Source of the DNA: Scalindua sp964584595
GTDB taxonomy: Bacteria > Planctomycetota > Brocadiia > Brocadiales > Scalinduaceae
Assembly (NCBI GenBank): GCA_964584595.1
Contig: CAZPAM010000002.1
Coordinates: 1-64,000, forward strand
Direction: 5' to 3'
Length of the DNA stretch: 64,000 nucleotides
The notes below the pieces were generated by a model. That model saw nothing but the letters and a program-made list of their open reading frames with translations. It was not told where the DNA came from and did not search any database. The position numbers and the translations under genes were made by a program. This document shows positions 18,507 to 26,998 of this stretch, one piece after another (positions within the stretch are counted from its first letter, which is position 1; the number at the start of each line of letters is the position of its first letter).

Positions 18507-20021
18507 TCATCCTTGTTTATATATTTGCTCATACTCTGCCTTTAACTCCATCCATATTTTATTACCTTCAGGAGTTAAAGATTCAGATCGTCTGATATCA
18601 GCCCATCTATTTTTGGGAAATTTCAAATACAGATTAAATGTTCGAGATTTCCCGGTGATTTGTTCTTTCGTAAACTGTGGCATATCGAGACAGGACGTTT
18701 CAGTATTCGTGGGCGCAATAAAATGAGGATCTTTCAGGTAACCCTTTTCGAGAGATAACTTACGCAAAGGTGTTCCATAAAAAGGAGTGAATATTGCGGC
18801 GCTTGCAACGTGAGGTTCTAGTATGCGATTTAGCTCAACTGTCTCTTCATGTAACTCAGGTGTCTCAGTGGGAAACCCGACTATGTTATTACAACTGTAC
18901 CGGACATCATATTTTTTTATTAAATCTACTCCCGCAATTGCTTTTTTATTGGAATAAATTCGATTAATAACCTTGCGCCTAAACTCTTCATTACCATGTT
19001 CTACTCCAATACCAATCCTATCCAGACCAACTTCAACAAGATTTTTCAACTTCACATCATCTATTGTGGTTGGATAAGTCTGAACGTAAAAAGGGAGTTT
19101 GATATCAGCGTACTCAGAGCAAAACTCCTCTATCTCCTGTCGGCTGTAGGAAAAGAAGTTGTCGGCCCAAAAATGGAAATATTCTGCATTATAATTTTTG
19201 ACAAAATACCGAATATCTGTCAAGACGTTCTTAATCGATCTTTTACGAAAATAGCCTTGCCCTGTCTTCTCCTTATACCAGGAATCCTGGAGAGGAGAGT
19301 TGCAAAAGGTACATTTAAGAGGGCAGCCTCTATGGGTCTCCACTGGGAACATTCTGTACATCACCCCGCCCATGGTCCTATAAAAACGATCATCATCATA
19401 TATCGAAGCATCAAAGGGAGGATTCTCATCTAAATTAACGGCCCTGCCTAATGGTGTTTTCACAACATTTCCCGTTGAATCTTTAAACCATATATTCTGT
19501 AGAGTACTTAAATCTTCTTTCATTTTTAATTTTAAGGATAATGGAGCAATAATTTTCTCACCTTCTCCATTACAAACGATATCAATCTCAGGAAACCCTA
19601 TGGCCACTTCAGGAGCAAAAGTAGCGAATACTCCCCCTAAAACATGGGGAATGTTCAGTTTTCTAACCGATTGAAACAGGTCACGGGCAAATAAAAAAGC
19701 ACTTTCCGTTGCTGATCCCATAATGACATCAGGTTGCCACTCCTCCGCTTCCGCTTTAAAATCGGAAAATATAGATTTACCATCTTTTGTTTTATTTGCA
19801 GTCCTTTCATTTACAATGTTTCCTCCTTTGGCCATAAGAGTGGAATGCAGGAAGTCATTGGGGTCTGCATACAGGGCTGAAGTATCATATGCTTGTGTAT
19901 CAAAATATCTCATCTCGATGTTATTTTCCTTAAAGATGCTATAAAAAAGTGCGACCACAGGTGGGACTAAGGACATTGTTGCCGGGTTTGCATTAAAAAA
20001 AAGAACTTTTATGTCCTCCAA
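18507..20021 (-). CDS. B12-binding domain radical SAM protein
   Basis: A 504-residue protein with a cobalamin-binding-like N domain (HVLGGVFATFAPE about 126-138; CNGEGEK about 150-156). The radical SAM motif is C233-x3-C237-x2-C240 (CPLKCTFCN). The core continues with FHFWADNFF, GIGVEHGNEEFR and FTPFYGTPL. The architecture matches enzymes that methylate or rearrange unactivated carbons using methylcobalamin. The start is TTG at 20021, supported by GGAGGA six bases upstream. It is placed between an LIC12162 transferase and a PFTS-like protein, hinting at one modification module. The substrate is not deducible. Confidence 0.88.
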   Translation of the reverse strand: MEDIKVLFFNANPATMSLVPPVVALFYSIFKENNIEMRYFDTQAYDTSALYADPNDFLHSTLMAKGGNIVNERTANKTKDGKSIFSDFKAEAEEWQPDVIMGSATESAFLFARDLFQSVRKLNIPHVLGGVFATFAPEVAIGFPEIDIVCNGEGEKIIAPLSLKLKMKEDLSTLQNIWFKDSTGNVVKTPLGRAVNLDENPPFDASIYDDDRFYRTMGGVMYRMFPVETHRGCPLKCTFCNSPLQDSWYKEKTGQGYFRKRSIKNVLTDIRYFVKNYNAEYFHFWADNFFSYSRQEIEEFCSEYADIKLPFYVQTYPTTIDDVKLKNLVEVGLDRIGIGVEHGNEEFRRKVINRIYSNKKAIAGVDLIKKYDVRYSCNNIVGFPTETPELHEETVELNRILEPHVASAAIFTPFYGTPLRKLSLEKGYLKDPHFIAPTNTETSCLDMPQFTKEQITGKSRTFNLYLKFPKNRWADIRRSESLTPEGNKIWMELKAEYEQIYKQG

Positions 20022-20090
20022 AATAAATCCTCCAAAGCCCTAGAGAACAACTTAGGTTTTATTAAGCCTGACACCACCGCATACAACCTC

Positions 20091-21860
20091 TTATATAAAC
20101 TTCCTTAACTCTCTTACCCAAACATCCGGCCAATCATTTCTGGAATAAGCAAATCTGTCACAAAATTCATTTCTCGCATTTTGCACAGTATTGCTATGCC
20201 ACCACTCCTTAGGATTATCAAATATTCCATTGACCTTTTCAGCAGCACTGAGCGGATCCTTATAAAGTATGCCGGCGTCCCTTAATGCCTGAAAATAAGG
20301 CTCAGCTTCCGGCCTCATAAGAAATATATCGTGGTCCCAGAACAAAACGGTCGGTACATTTATTGTCAATGACTCCAAAAAAGAGGTATAGGGATGATCT
20401 ATTACGACTATTTTAAACTTTTTCATCCAATCAGTAACTGATTTAGTTATAATAATTTCTATGTATGGATTAATCGCTTTAATAAAATCTACCTCATTCC
20501 TTCCCAAATCTTTTTTTCCCGGTCTATACATGATTTTACTATTAAGAGTTCCAGGTAATTTTGATATAAACTTTTCCTTGTCTTTAAAGTACTTTTCTAT
20601 ATCGTCAGGAAATAAAACCAAGTCAATTCTGTGCTTGTACCGAGGTACAGAAGTTCCAACAAACAACAATCCATCGATTTTTCCGACAGAAGTATTTTTT
20701 AAACATGAGAGATACGGGCTCGGGAGAGGTTTGCATCTATTCCTTCCATCTCCTGACCATCCCCAGGTGAAAAAGAAATCCTTATTTAGAGCCATAGTTT
20801 CAGATGGCGGTAATAATGAAAATCCATAAACACCCCCATGCTGCACCTCTATGAGCTTTGCCCCCTTCCTCAATGATTCGGAAGCATAATACTGAAAAAA
20901 TGTATTAATGTTCCAACCAGCTGCAGATACTACGACTTTATGGTATGGCAAATTATTAATCAACTTTTTGTAGTACCAAAAGTTCTCAACATAACTCATA
21001 GGAATCGCATAGGGTATTACCTGAAAAAGGATTGATTGAAACTCGTCAGATGCGGCATCAACATTCAATAGACCTCTTAATTCATTTGATGAAGTTTCCT
21101 TTAATAAACCATCATCAGGTGTGTCTTCATTAATTAAATCAAAGCAATTAATACAATTCAGTCCCGATCTTATTCTCAGTCTTATTAAATCCTTCAAAGA
21201 CATATGATACATTTCACTTAACAAAATCTTTCCGCCAAATATCCTGTCAATATAAAGCAAAGTCGTATTAAACAGTTTTCTTTTCCAGCTTTTTTTTATG
21301 ACATTAATATTAGTTTCAACAATATAGTCTTTTTCAACTGTCCTGCCTGGGCATATTTTATGAGCAAACAAACTAAATATCATGTAGTTATGAAATTCAC
21401 TCCGCGACTTGCTATTTAGTCCAACAATAGAATCTTCTACGCTATACGATACAGGATTACATTTTTCTTTAGGCAGGACTGATGTGTAAAACTCTGGACA
21501 AATTTCAAGTGCTTTCTTTAGTCTTAAATATCTGTCATAATATATTAAAACAAAATGAGAAAGCCACGATCCCAGTAGGATTCTCCAATATTTTTCAGGA
21601 TAATCAACATTATGTATCAGGTTCATTTTACCAGACAAAACATGCATAATCTTCACATTAAGCTGTTCACAGTAAGTTACTGCATTTTTTCTTTGTATAG
21701 TGGGATACCAGGGAGATGTGGCAATACTATAATGTTTGCCATCAGGTAAATGCTTGAGAGAGTTTTTTGTTAAGCACCACGGGCCAAGGAGGATTAGGTC
21801 TGCTTCTAAATCCCAGAGATCATATAAAGCAGTAGTTGCCAAATAACAGGTGGAACTCAT
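20091..21860 (-). CDS. LIC12162-family putative transferase
   Basis: A 589-residue protein matching the LIC12162-like transferase family found in leptospiral and other surface glycan clusters. Typical marks are LATTALYDLWD at the start, LGPWCLT (about 25), the YWRILLGSWL helix (about 91-100) followed by YYDRY, a central VEVQHGGVYG-like turn (IEVQHGGVYG, near 340) and IDHPYTSFLE near the C terminus (about 487). The fold is expected to be GT-B-like, and the role transfer of a sugar or modified unit; biochemical proof for the family is scarce. It is cytoplasmic, without membrane spans. It forms a group with radical SAM enzymes downstream. Confidence 0.85.
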   Translation of the reverse strand: MSSTCYLATTALYDLWDLEADLILLGPWCLTKNSLKHLPDGKHYSIATSPWYPTIQRKNAVTYCEQLNVKIMHVLSGKMNLIHNVDYPEKYWRILLGSWLSHFVLIYYDRYLRLKKALEICPEFYTSVLPKEKCNPVSYSVEDSIVGLNSKSRSEFHNYMIFSLFAHKICPGRTVEKDYIVETNINVIKKSWKRKLFNTTLLYIDRIFGGKILLSEMYHMSLKDLIRLRIRSGLNCINCFDLINEDTPDDGLLKETSSNELRGLLNVDAASDEFQSILFQVIPYAIPMSYVENFWYYKKLINNLPYHKVVVSAAGWNINTFFQYYASESLRKGAKLIEVQHGGVYGFSLLPPSETMALNKDFFFTWGWSGDGRNRCKPLPSPYLSCLKNTSVGKIDGLLFVGTSVPRYKHRIDLVLFPDDIEKYFKDKEKFISKLPGTLNSKIMYRPGKKDLGRNEVDFIKAINPYIEIIITKSVTDWMKKFKIVVIDHPYTSFLESLTINVPTVLFWDHDIFLMRPEAEPYFQALRDAGILYKDPLSAAEKVNGIFDNPKEWWHSNTVQNARNEFCDRFAYSRNDWPDVWVRELRKFI

Positions 21861-21916
21861 TTATCTTTTAGTAAATACCATACCAAATACATTTTTGTTC
21901 TTAATAACAATACTAT

Positions 21917-22117
21917 TCAACCAAACTTATCACGACCAAAATCCAGCATATTTACTACTTCTTCTATTATCAAAAGTATTAGTTCTGCCGAATCGGCTAC
22001 TCTAATTTCATCAAATCTATCCATAAAATTTTGATAGTTCAGATATATCTTAAAATTCTTCTGAAAGAATATTATAGATTCAAGCGCTTTTTTAAGATTG
22101 ACTCTCGGTGTAACCAC
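21917..22117 (-). CDS. Possible small protein, faintly acyl-carrier-like
   Basis: A 66-codon frame with GTG at 22117 overlaps the last 46 bases of the GNAT gene. Its end contains RVADSAELILLIIEEVVNML, which recalls the DSxEL helix II of acyl carrier proteins, but the stretch after it stops short. It may be a broken carrier protein belonging to the acyl module upstream, or a chance frame. Confidence 0.28.
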   Translation of the reverse strand: MVTPRVNLKKALESIIFFQKNFKIYLNYQNFMDRFDEIRVADSAELILLIIEEVVNMLDFGRDKFG

Positions 22118-22650
22118 TCACTTTTAAGCATTGAAAGGTATATCAGATCTGTAATTCTATTGCCAACAATCACATGCTTTCTTAATCTTCCTTCTTGTTT
22201 AAATCCTAAAGTTTTAAGTGTAAAAATTGAACCTATATTAGCCAAATAAGCTGAACCCCATAATTTTCTAACTTTTAATTCGTTAAACGCAAAATCAAGC
22301 AGAAGAATAATGCTCTCTGTCGAAGCTGAGGTTCCCCAATAATTTTTATCACCAACTAAATAACCTAAATATGCTGTATTGTGATGGTTATTAACCTCTA
22401 TCCTTATATTTCCAATATGCTGATCATTATCTGATGCATTAATCTTAAATATACCAAACAAGAAATTTGTTTCATTGTCAATAGACTGTACATACTCTTG
22501 GACACTATCTATAGTGGCAATATCAAAACGGCAGTCTAAATATTGGTTTACTTCCTTATCGTTCAGCCAGCTTACATATTCTTCAGTAACATCATCTAGT
22601 ATAATGATTCTCAGATAGAAATCTTTTCCAACTAGTTTGTCAATTTCCAT
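22072..22650 (-). CDS. GNAT N-acetyltransferase (RimJ/RimL type)
   Basis: A GNAT of about 192 residues. It has FYLRIIILDDVTEEYVSWLND at the start, GNIRIEV and TAYLGYLVGDKNYWGTSAS, the acyl-CoA pyrophosphate loop region, and ends with NIGSIFTLKTLGFKQEGRLRKHV, standard for RimJ/RimL-like enzymes. It probably acylates an amino sugar. I prefer ATG 22650 (AAGGAT upstream; family start MEIDKL); ATG 22695 would add 15 residues. A second GNAT at 24030-24629 resembles it in layout, so the pair may come from duplication or acylate two positions. Confidence 0.85.
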   Translation of the reverse strand: MEIDKLVGKDFYLRIIILDDVTEEYVSWLNDKEVNQYLDCRFDIATIDSVQEYVQSIDNETNFLFGIFKINASDNDQHIGNIRIEVNNHHNTAYLGYLVGDKNYWGTSASTESIILLLDFAFNELKVRKLWGSAYLANIGSIFTLKTLGFKQEGRLRKHVIVGNRITDLIYLSMLKSEWLHRESILKKRLNL

Positions 22651-22875
22651 TTTATATAATATCCTTGAGTCAAACTTCTTAACTGCCTTACACATAGATC
22701 GTTCTTCAAATCATGCCTTTTGCAGACAGCCCATATAGTTTTTCCACAAGAGATCCATAAAGTAGGATGTCAAATATAAATTAACCCGCCTACAAGCAAT
22801 AAACGAATTATCCATCTGCGCTATTCTTCAAGGATAAAAAGAGTAGATTTATATTCAACATGTCTACTATTGTTA

Positions 22876-24006
22876 TTAAAGGTTAGATATTTGATGGGAA
22901 ATATTCTGCAATAAATTTGACACAGAAACACCATTGTGTATTCTATGATCATATGTCACGCCAAGTATCGAATACTCATGGTCATGAGCATTAAATGGCA
23001 AACTACTGGAGTGTGCAAGCATGACACTAGTATATGGTGGCAAAATAGGTTGATGTTTGGTTATATTGAATGCCGCAAGACTCGTAATGCCAATGGTCAT
23101 CCCTTTTAATTCAGCAGGAGTGAGTTTATTTTTGTTTGATTTCCGTTGAAGATCGATTATTGCTTCAACAAAATTGACTTGATCCAATGTGTCAGCTCTG
23201 TGTAAAACCGGCATATAGAGCTGGCCTTTTACATTAACAGTAAAACCTAGATTAATTTGACCATAATTAATAATGTGATTTTCTATACAGGTACTATTTA
23301 ATTGGTTATTTGCAGCAACATATTGAACATAAAGCCATGCAAGTAATGAAAATGTTGGATCAAAAAACCAGTCATTTTCTCTTTTTATTTGTTGAGCGCG
23401 TTTTTTTAATGGAGAAATATCTATAACGGTTTCCAGGTAAGCCTGAATCGCGTTTTCTTTTGACCAGTTAATTGTTAATAGTGTCCCTTTTTCAACATTA
23501 CTCAATTTCCTTTTATTGTGAGGGACTTCTATCGGCCTTGATTCCTCAGAATGGCAGGTTTTGTTGAGATGATTCAAAATTTCTTGAACACCAATTATCC
23601 CATCTACAGGCTGAATGCCAGCAAGATCAAGATTTTTTTCTTTTGCTAAGGATCTGGCTTTAGCTGTAATTTTCTTAACTTCGACTTGGTCCTTCTTTGT
23701 ACTATCACTGTTAATATCTTTCTTTATTGATTGAGCATTAAAAACATCTTCATCTATTAATTCATCCATCGAATCAGATAGTATGAACATTGTTTGACCC
23801 ATCTCTACCTCATCGTTTTCCTTGACCAGTATTTTCCGAATATAGCCATCGCTTTCCGGTGTAATAGAGATTGCAGCCTTTAATGAATCTACCACAGCAA
23901 GTTCAGTATTGGCATCTACAGATTGACCTACCTCTACCAATACTTCACTAACCACCGCTGTTTTTTCATTCACATCAATATGGGGCACAGATACTATGAA
24001 TATCAT
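22876..24006 (-). CDS. 2-oxoacid dehydrogenase E2 (dihydrolipoamide acyltransferase)
   Basis: A 376-residue E2. Residues 1-77 form a lipoyl domain with lipoylation site K43 (VDSLKAAIS). Residues about 113-150 form a peripheral subunit-binding domain (ARSLAKEKNLDLAGI, GIIGVQEI). Residues about 165-376 form the CoA acyltransferase domain. The catalytic motif HxxxDG reads HRIHNG (H355 to G360), so the Asp is Asn359. It follows E1alpha, E1beta, a carrier protein and a GNAT gene, with no E3 present. The complex would convert a 2-oxo acid to an acyl thioester; here the acyl may go to carrier or CoA for sugar acylation (inference). Confidence 0.9.
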   Translation of the reverse strand: MIFIVSVPHIDVNEKTAVVSEVLVEVGQSVDANTELAVVDSLKAAISITPESDGYIRKILVKENDEVEMGQTMFILSDSMDELIDEDVFNAQSIKKDINSDSTKKDQVEVKKITAKARSLAKEKNLDLAGIQPVDGIIGVQEILNHLNKTCHSEESRPIEVPHNKRKLSNVEKGTLLTINWSKENAIQAYLETVIDISPLKKRAQQIKRENDWFFDPTFSLLAWLYVQYVAANNQLNSTCIENHIINYGQINLGFTVNVKGQLYMPVLHRADTLDQVNFVEAIIDLQRKSNKNKLTPAELKGMTIGITSLAAFNITKHQPILPPYTSVMLAHSSSLPFNAHDHEYSILGVTYDHRIHNGVSVSNLLQNISHQISNL

Positions 24007-24029
24007 TAATTATGGTAAATCTTTATAAC

Positions 24030-24629
24030 TTATTCCCAAAAAGGTCTAATCACCTTTACAGAAGGGATTTTACAATTCCTCTTTAACCATTCCTCTTTTA
24101 ATATACCAAACATCACAAAATCAACATATTTGTTATCAACTATTGAGGCTTTTTTAAGGACAGCCTCTTTTCTCATTCCTGCATTTGTTAATAAAGCAAT
24201 GCTTGCAAAGTTAACAGATACAGTACCGGCTTGCAAACGATGTAGATCTGCAATATTAAAAAGATAATCTATTGCACCAACTAATGCGAACTTGGCAAGA
24301 GTTGTTCCTCTAAACTTTTTTTCACCAATAATATTAGAAATATCCGCCCAATGATTGTTTCGTGCATAATAACCACATGTCACATTCCCTACGTGCTCTC
24401 CATCATTGAATATTCCCCAATGATGACGTTTATTCTTATTGCATGTTTCTACATATTTAATCACATCTTGTTTGGTAACAGGGATTTTATGCCTTAAATC
24501 CATGAACTGATAGACTTCCGGATCATTTAACCATCCGACGTATTTTTCAGATACATCATCTAAATTCAATTGTCTTAAAACAACTTTTTGCGGATCAATC
24601 TCCACTCTATTTCTAATTAACGGTTTCAT
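24030..24629 (-). CDS. GNAT N-acetyltransferase (RimJ/RimL type)
   Basis: A 199-residue GNAT. The motifs are VVLRQLNLDDVSEKYVGWLND near the start, HVGNVTCGYY, ISNIIGEKKFRGTTLAKFAL (acyl-CoA binding) and NFASIALLTNAGMRKEAVLKK. Its start overlaps the carrier protein stop by 4 bases (ATGA), so the two are translated together. That tight link suggests it uses the acyl group carried by the carrier protein or its CoA form to N-acylate an amino sugar or protein. The sequence closely parallels the GNAT at 22072-22650. Confidence 0.87.
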   Translation of the reverse strand: MKPLIRNRVEIDPQKVVLRQLNLDDVSEKYVGWLNDPEVYQFMDLRHKIPVTKQDVIKYVETCNKNKRHHWGIFNDGEHVGNVTCGYYARNNHWADISNIIGEKKFRGTTLAKFALVGAIDYLFNIADLHRLQAGTVSVNFASIALLTNAGMRKEAVLKKASIVDNKYVDFVMFGILKEEWLKRNCKIPSVKVIRPFWE

Positions 24630-24895
24630 TGAATCCTTTGGATTTTTTTAATAGCAAAATCTACCATTTTGTTTATTGTCCCCAGATTATCCATGGTGAT
24701 TTCGTGTTTCTCAATTATGAATTTATATTTTTCTTCATATTGGCATAATAGCTCTATAATTGCAGGAGAATCCAATATTCCAAGATCCAATATTATGTCA
24801 TCATTATTAATACGGTCTGGAAGTGTTGTATATTGATCCGCCAGTAAAATGATCATTCTTCTAATATCATCAGCCATTTTATTTTTGTCAAACAT
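24626..24895 (-). CDS. Acyl carrier protein
   Basis: An 89-residue acidic helical protein. The attachment Ser lies in ILDLGILDSPAIIELL, fitting the D-S core of the 4'-phosphopantetheine site, and is followed by a helix with EEKYKFIIE as in carrier proteins. I prefer the ATG at 24895, nine bases after GAGG, over a TTG at 24916 that would overlap E1beta. It would hold an acyl group made or received by the E1/E2 enzymes and pass it to the GNAT whose start overlaps its stop. It is separate from the housekeeping fatty-acid carrier (inference from context). Confidence 0.82.
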   Translation of the reverse strand: MFDKNKMADDIRRMIILLADQYTTLPDRINNDDIILDLGILDSPAIIELLCQYEEKYKFIIEKHEITMDNLGTINKMVDFAIKKIQRIQ

Positions 24896-24912
24896 GAAAC
24901 ATAACCTCTTTT

Positions 24913-25938
24913 TCAATTAATTATAAGGTCAATGATAGCATCTTTAATGTCAGATATTTGTGGCAAGACCCTCTCTTCTAATGCTTTTGAACACGGTATA
25001 GGTACTTCTTCCGCTCCTATGCGTTTGATTGGTTTGTCTATCCATTCATAAGCGGTTTCGTATATTTCACTTGCCAGCATAGCCCCCCATCCCGCACTAC
25101 AAACGCCTTCTTCAGCAATTACCGCTTTCCCTGTTTTTTTAATAGACGGCAATATATCCAAAAGGGGTGAGGGTTTGACCAATGATGGAGTGACAACTTC
25201 AACAACAATTTCTTCCTCGTAATACAATGACCTTGCCGCTTCAACACCCAATGGAGCCATCCCGCCATAAACAATAAGAGTTACATCAGTATGAGCATCT
25301 GGGGCTACGCAAAAGGTCACTGTTGGGAACAACTTATTTGCAACAGATGTTATCTTAATAGATTTTAATGTATTTACATTTTCAGCATATTCCGAGGTGA
25401 TTAGTTGTTGTGAGTAGAGAGACTTGTTTTCAATAAATAATACAGGGTCATCCATCATCAACACTGCATTCTGAAGCAAGCTCCCCGGATCATGAAAATG
25501 ACTTGGCGCTATCATCGTTAAGCCTGACACATTCAGGAATAATGTTTCCAAAGACTGACTATGTGTGGCGCCATACCCCCTTCTTCCTCCCATGGGAGTA
25601 CGAATAACGATCGGGACCTTTACTTGGCCATTATACATCCACGAAAACTTACTCGCACTATTAACGATTTGGTCAGCGCATAAGGCGAGAAAATCGCCAA
25701 ACATTATTTCCAGTATAGGACGTAGCCCCCTCATTGCCATTCCTGTAACAAACCCGGTAAGACTGGACTCACTTATTGGTGTAGGTATTACTCTATCTGG
25801 ATATTTAGTAGACAATCCTTTCGATACTTTAAAAGCCCCCCCATAAGGGTCTATAATATCTTCGCCAAGCAAGTAAACATCTTCATTTTCATCCATTAAT
25901 TGATGGAGCGAATTATTCAAAGATTGTATATACCGCAT
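24913..25938 (-). CDS. 2-oxoacid dehydrogenase E1 beta subunit
   Basis: A 341-residue transketolase-type protein. It begins YIQSLNNSLHQLMDENEDVYLLGEDI, has PISESSLTGFVTGMAMRG and PIVIRTPMGGRRGYGATHSQSLE in the pyrimidine domain, and a C-terminal domain with GKAVIAEEGVCSAGWGAMLASEI. It binds ThDP at the interface with E1alpha and decarboxylates a 2-oxo acid. Sequence style is closest to acetoin or branched-chain dehydrogenase E1beta, but the substrate is open. It lies 21 bases after the E1alpha stop; the carrier protein gene follows closely. No housekeeping metabolic genes surround it. Confidence 0.92.
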   Translation of the reverse strand: MRYIQSLNNSLHQLMDENEDVYLLGEDIIDPYGGAFKVSKGLSTKYPDRVIPTPISESSLTGFVTGMAMRGLRPILEIMFGDFLALCADQIVNSASKFSWMYNGQVKVPIVIRTPMGGRRGYGATHSQSLETLFLNVSGLTMIAPSHFHDPGSLLQNAVLMMDDPVLFIENKSLYSQQLITSEYAENVNTLKSIKITSVANKLFPTVTFCVAPDAHTDVTLIVYGGMAPLGVEAARSLYYEEEIVVEVVTPSLVKPSPLLDILPSIKKTGKAVIAEEGVCSAGWGAMLASEIYETAYEWIDKPIKRIGAEEVPIPCSKALEERVLPQISDIKDAIIDLIIN

Positions 25939-25959
25939 TATTCTCTTTTTATTCTGATT

Positions 25960-26862
25960 TTATACTTCTGCTATATTTGAAAATTCCATTGCTCTCGCTT
26001 TCGACTCAACTTCACCAATTATTTGACACACTTTATGTTCGATCTCTTTTATTCTTAGATCGGATATTCGTTTTCCAATTATACTCATAGGATCACTGGA
26101 TTTCGCGATTTCAATTTCTTCCAATGAACGGCAATCATCACCTTTGCTATGTGCGCAAATCCTATGCGTATGTATAATTTCAACGTGAGGTGATTTACTT
26201 TTTCTCACTTCTTTTATAATCGTATTAAATCTATCATACAGTTCTTCTACATCAGAGCTATTAATCTCTCCTGCCTTCAAATTAAACGCTTTTGCACGTT
26301 CAAGTAAACCACCTGCCATATTAACTTTTATCGGAGTTGTTTGTGCGTAGTGGTTATTTTCTATCACTATTAAAATGGGAAGCCGTAACAAAGATATTAA
26401 GTTGAATGCTTCATAGACAATTCCCTCTCCAAAGGCACCATCACCCATAAATAAAACCGTTATTGCATCTGTCGCCTTTATTTTTTCTGCATAGGCCATG
26501 CCTGCCGCAATGGGAACAGTACTCCCCAACACCCCGTTGGTATAGAAATTGCCGTTGCATAAATGTTGGCTTCCTCCACGTCCAGCGCAAACTCCAGCAG
26601 ACTTGCCCATCACTTCTGCCATTAATCCAGTTACGTCACCTGTGTGTTCTATGTAATGGCCATGACAACGGTGATTACTGACAACAATATCATTTTCGTC
26701 CAAATGCCCAATGACGGCAACAGCATTGGCTTCTTGTCCAATACAAGCATGCATAGTCCCCATTAGCAGGCCTTCGGAATACATTTCCAATAATCGTTCT
26801 TCGAATCTCCGAATTAAGCATATTTTATAATATAATTGCTCTCTGCTTGCACCAATATACAT
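25960..26862 (-). CDS. 2-oxoacid dehydrogenase E1 alpha subunit
   Basis: A 300-residue ThDP-binding subunit. It shows RRFEERLLEMYSEGLLMGTMH at the start, the GRGGSQHL loop (95-102), and the ThDP/Mg motif from GDG at 140-142 to ENN at about 168-170. It pairs with E1beta downstream to form an alpha2beta2 enzyme. Related E1s use pyruvate, acetoin or branched-chain 2-oxo acids. Because the neighbours are glycan genes and a carrier protein, I infer that it makes a special acyl group for sugar decoration. The start ATG 26862 fits alignment with the family. Confidence 0.92.
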   Translation of the reverse strand: MYIGASREQLYYKICLIRRFEERLLEMYSEGLLMGTMHACIGQEANAVAVIGHLDENDIVVSNHRCHGHYIEHTGDVTGLMAEVMGKSAGVCAGRGGSQHLCNGNFYTNGVLGSTVPIAAGMAYAEKIKATDAITVLFMGDGAFGEGIVYEAFNLISLLRLPILIVIENNHYAQTTPIKVNMAGGLLERAKAFNLKAGEINSSDVEELYDRFNTIIKEVRKSKSPHVEIIHTHRICAHSKGDDCRSLEEIEIAKSSDPMSIIGKRISDLRIKEIEHKVCQIIGEVESKARAMEFSNIAEV

Positions 26863-26998
26863 AGATTGATCTTTAACGTTACACGAAAGTTATGAGCAAA
26901 GCAACAGACACAGAGGAGGGTTATTAACTAGAACTTTTTTCCAACGAGGTTGATAATTTCTATTGTATCTGTTCATAGTAATTTTAAATCATCTCTTA

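Noticed and set aside
18996..19433. Plus-strand open frame of 145 codons
   Set aside because: It is antisense to a B12 radical SAM gene with an intact cluster motif.
24913..26862. E1 subunits as the missing phosphonopyruvate decarboxylase
   Set aside because: They have separate alpha and beta chains of the dehydrogenase type and sit with an E2 and a lipoyl domain; phosphonopyruvate decarboxylases are single or split chains of a different ThDP group.
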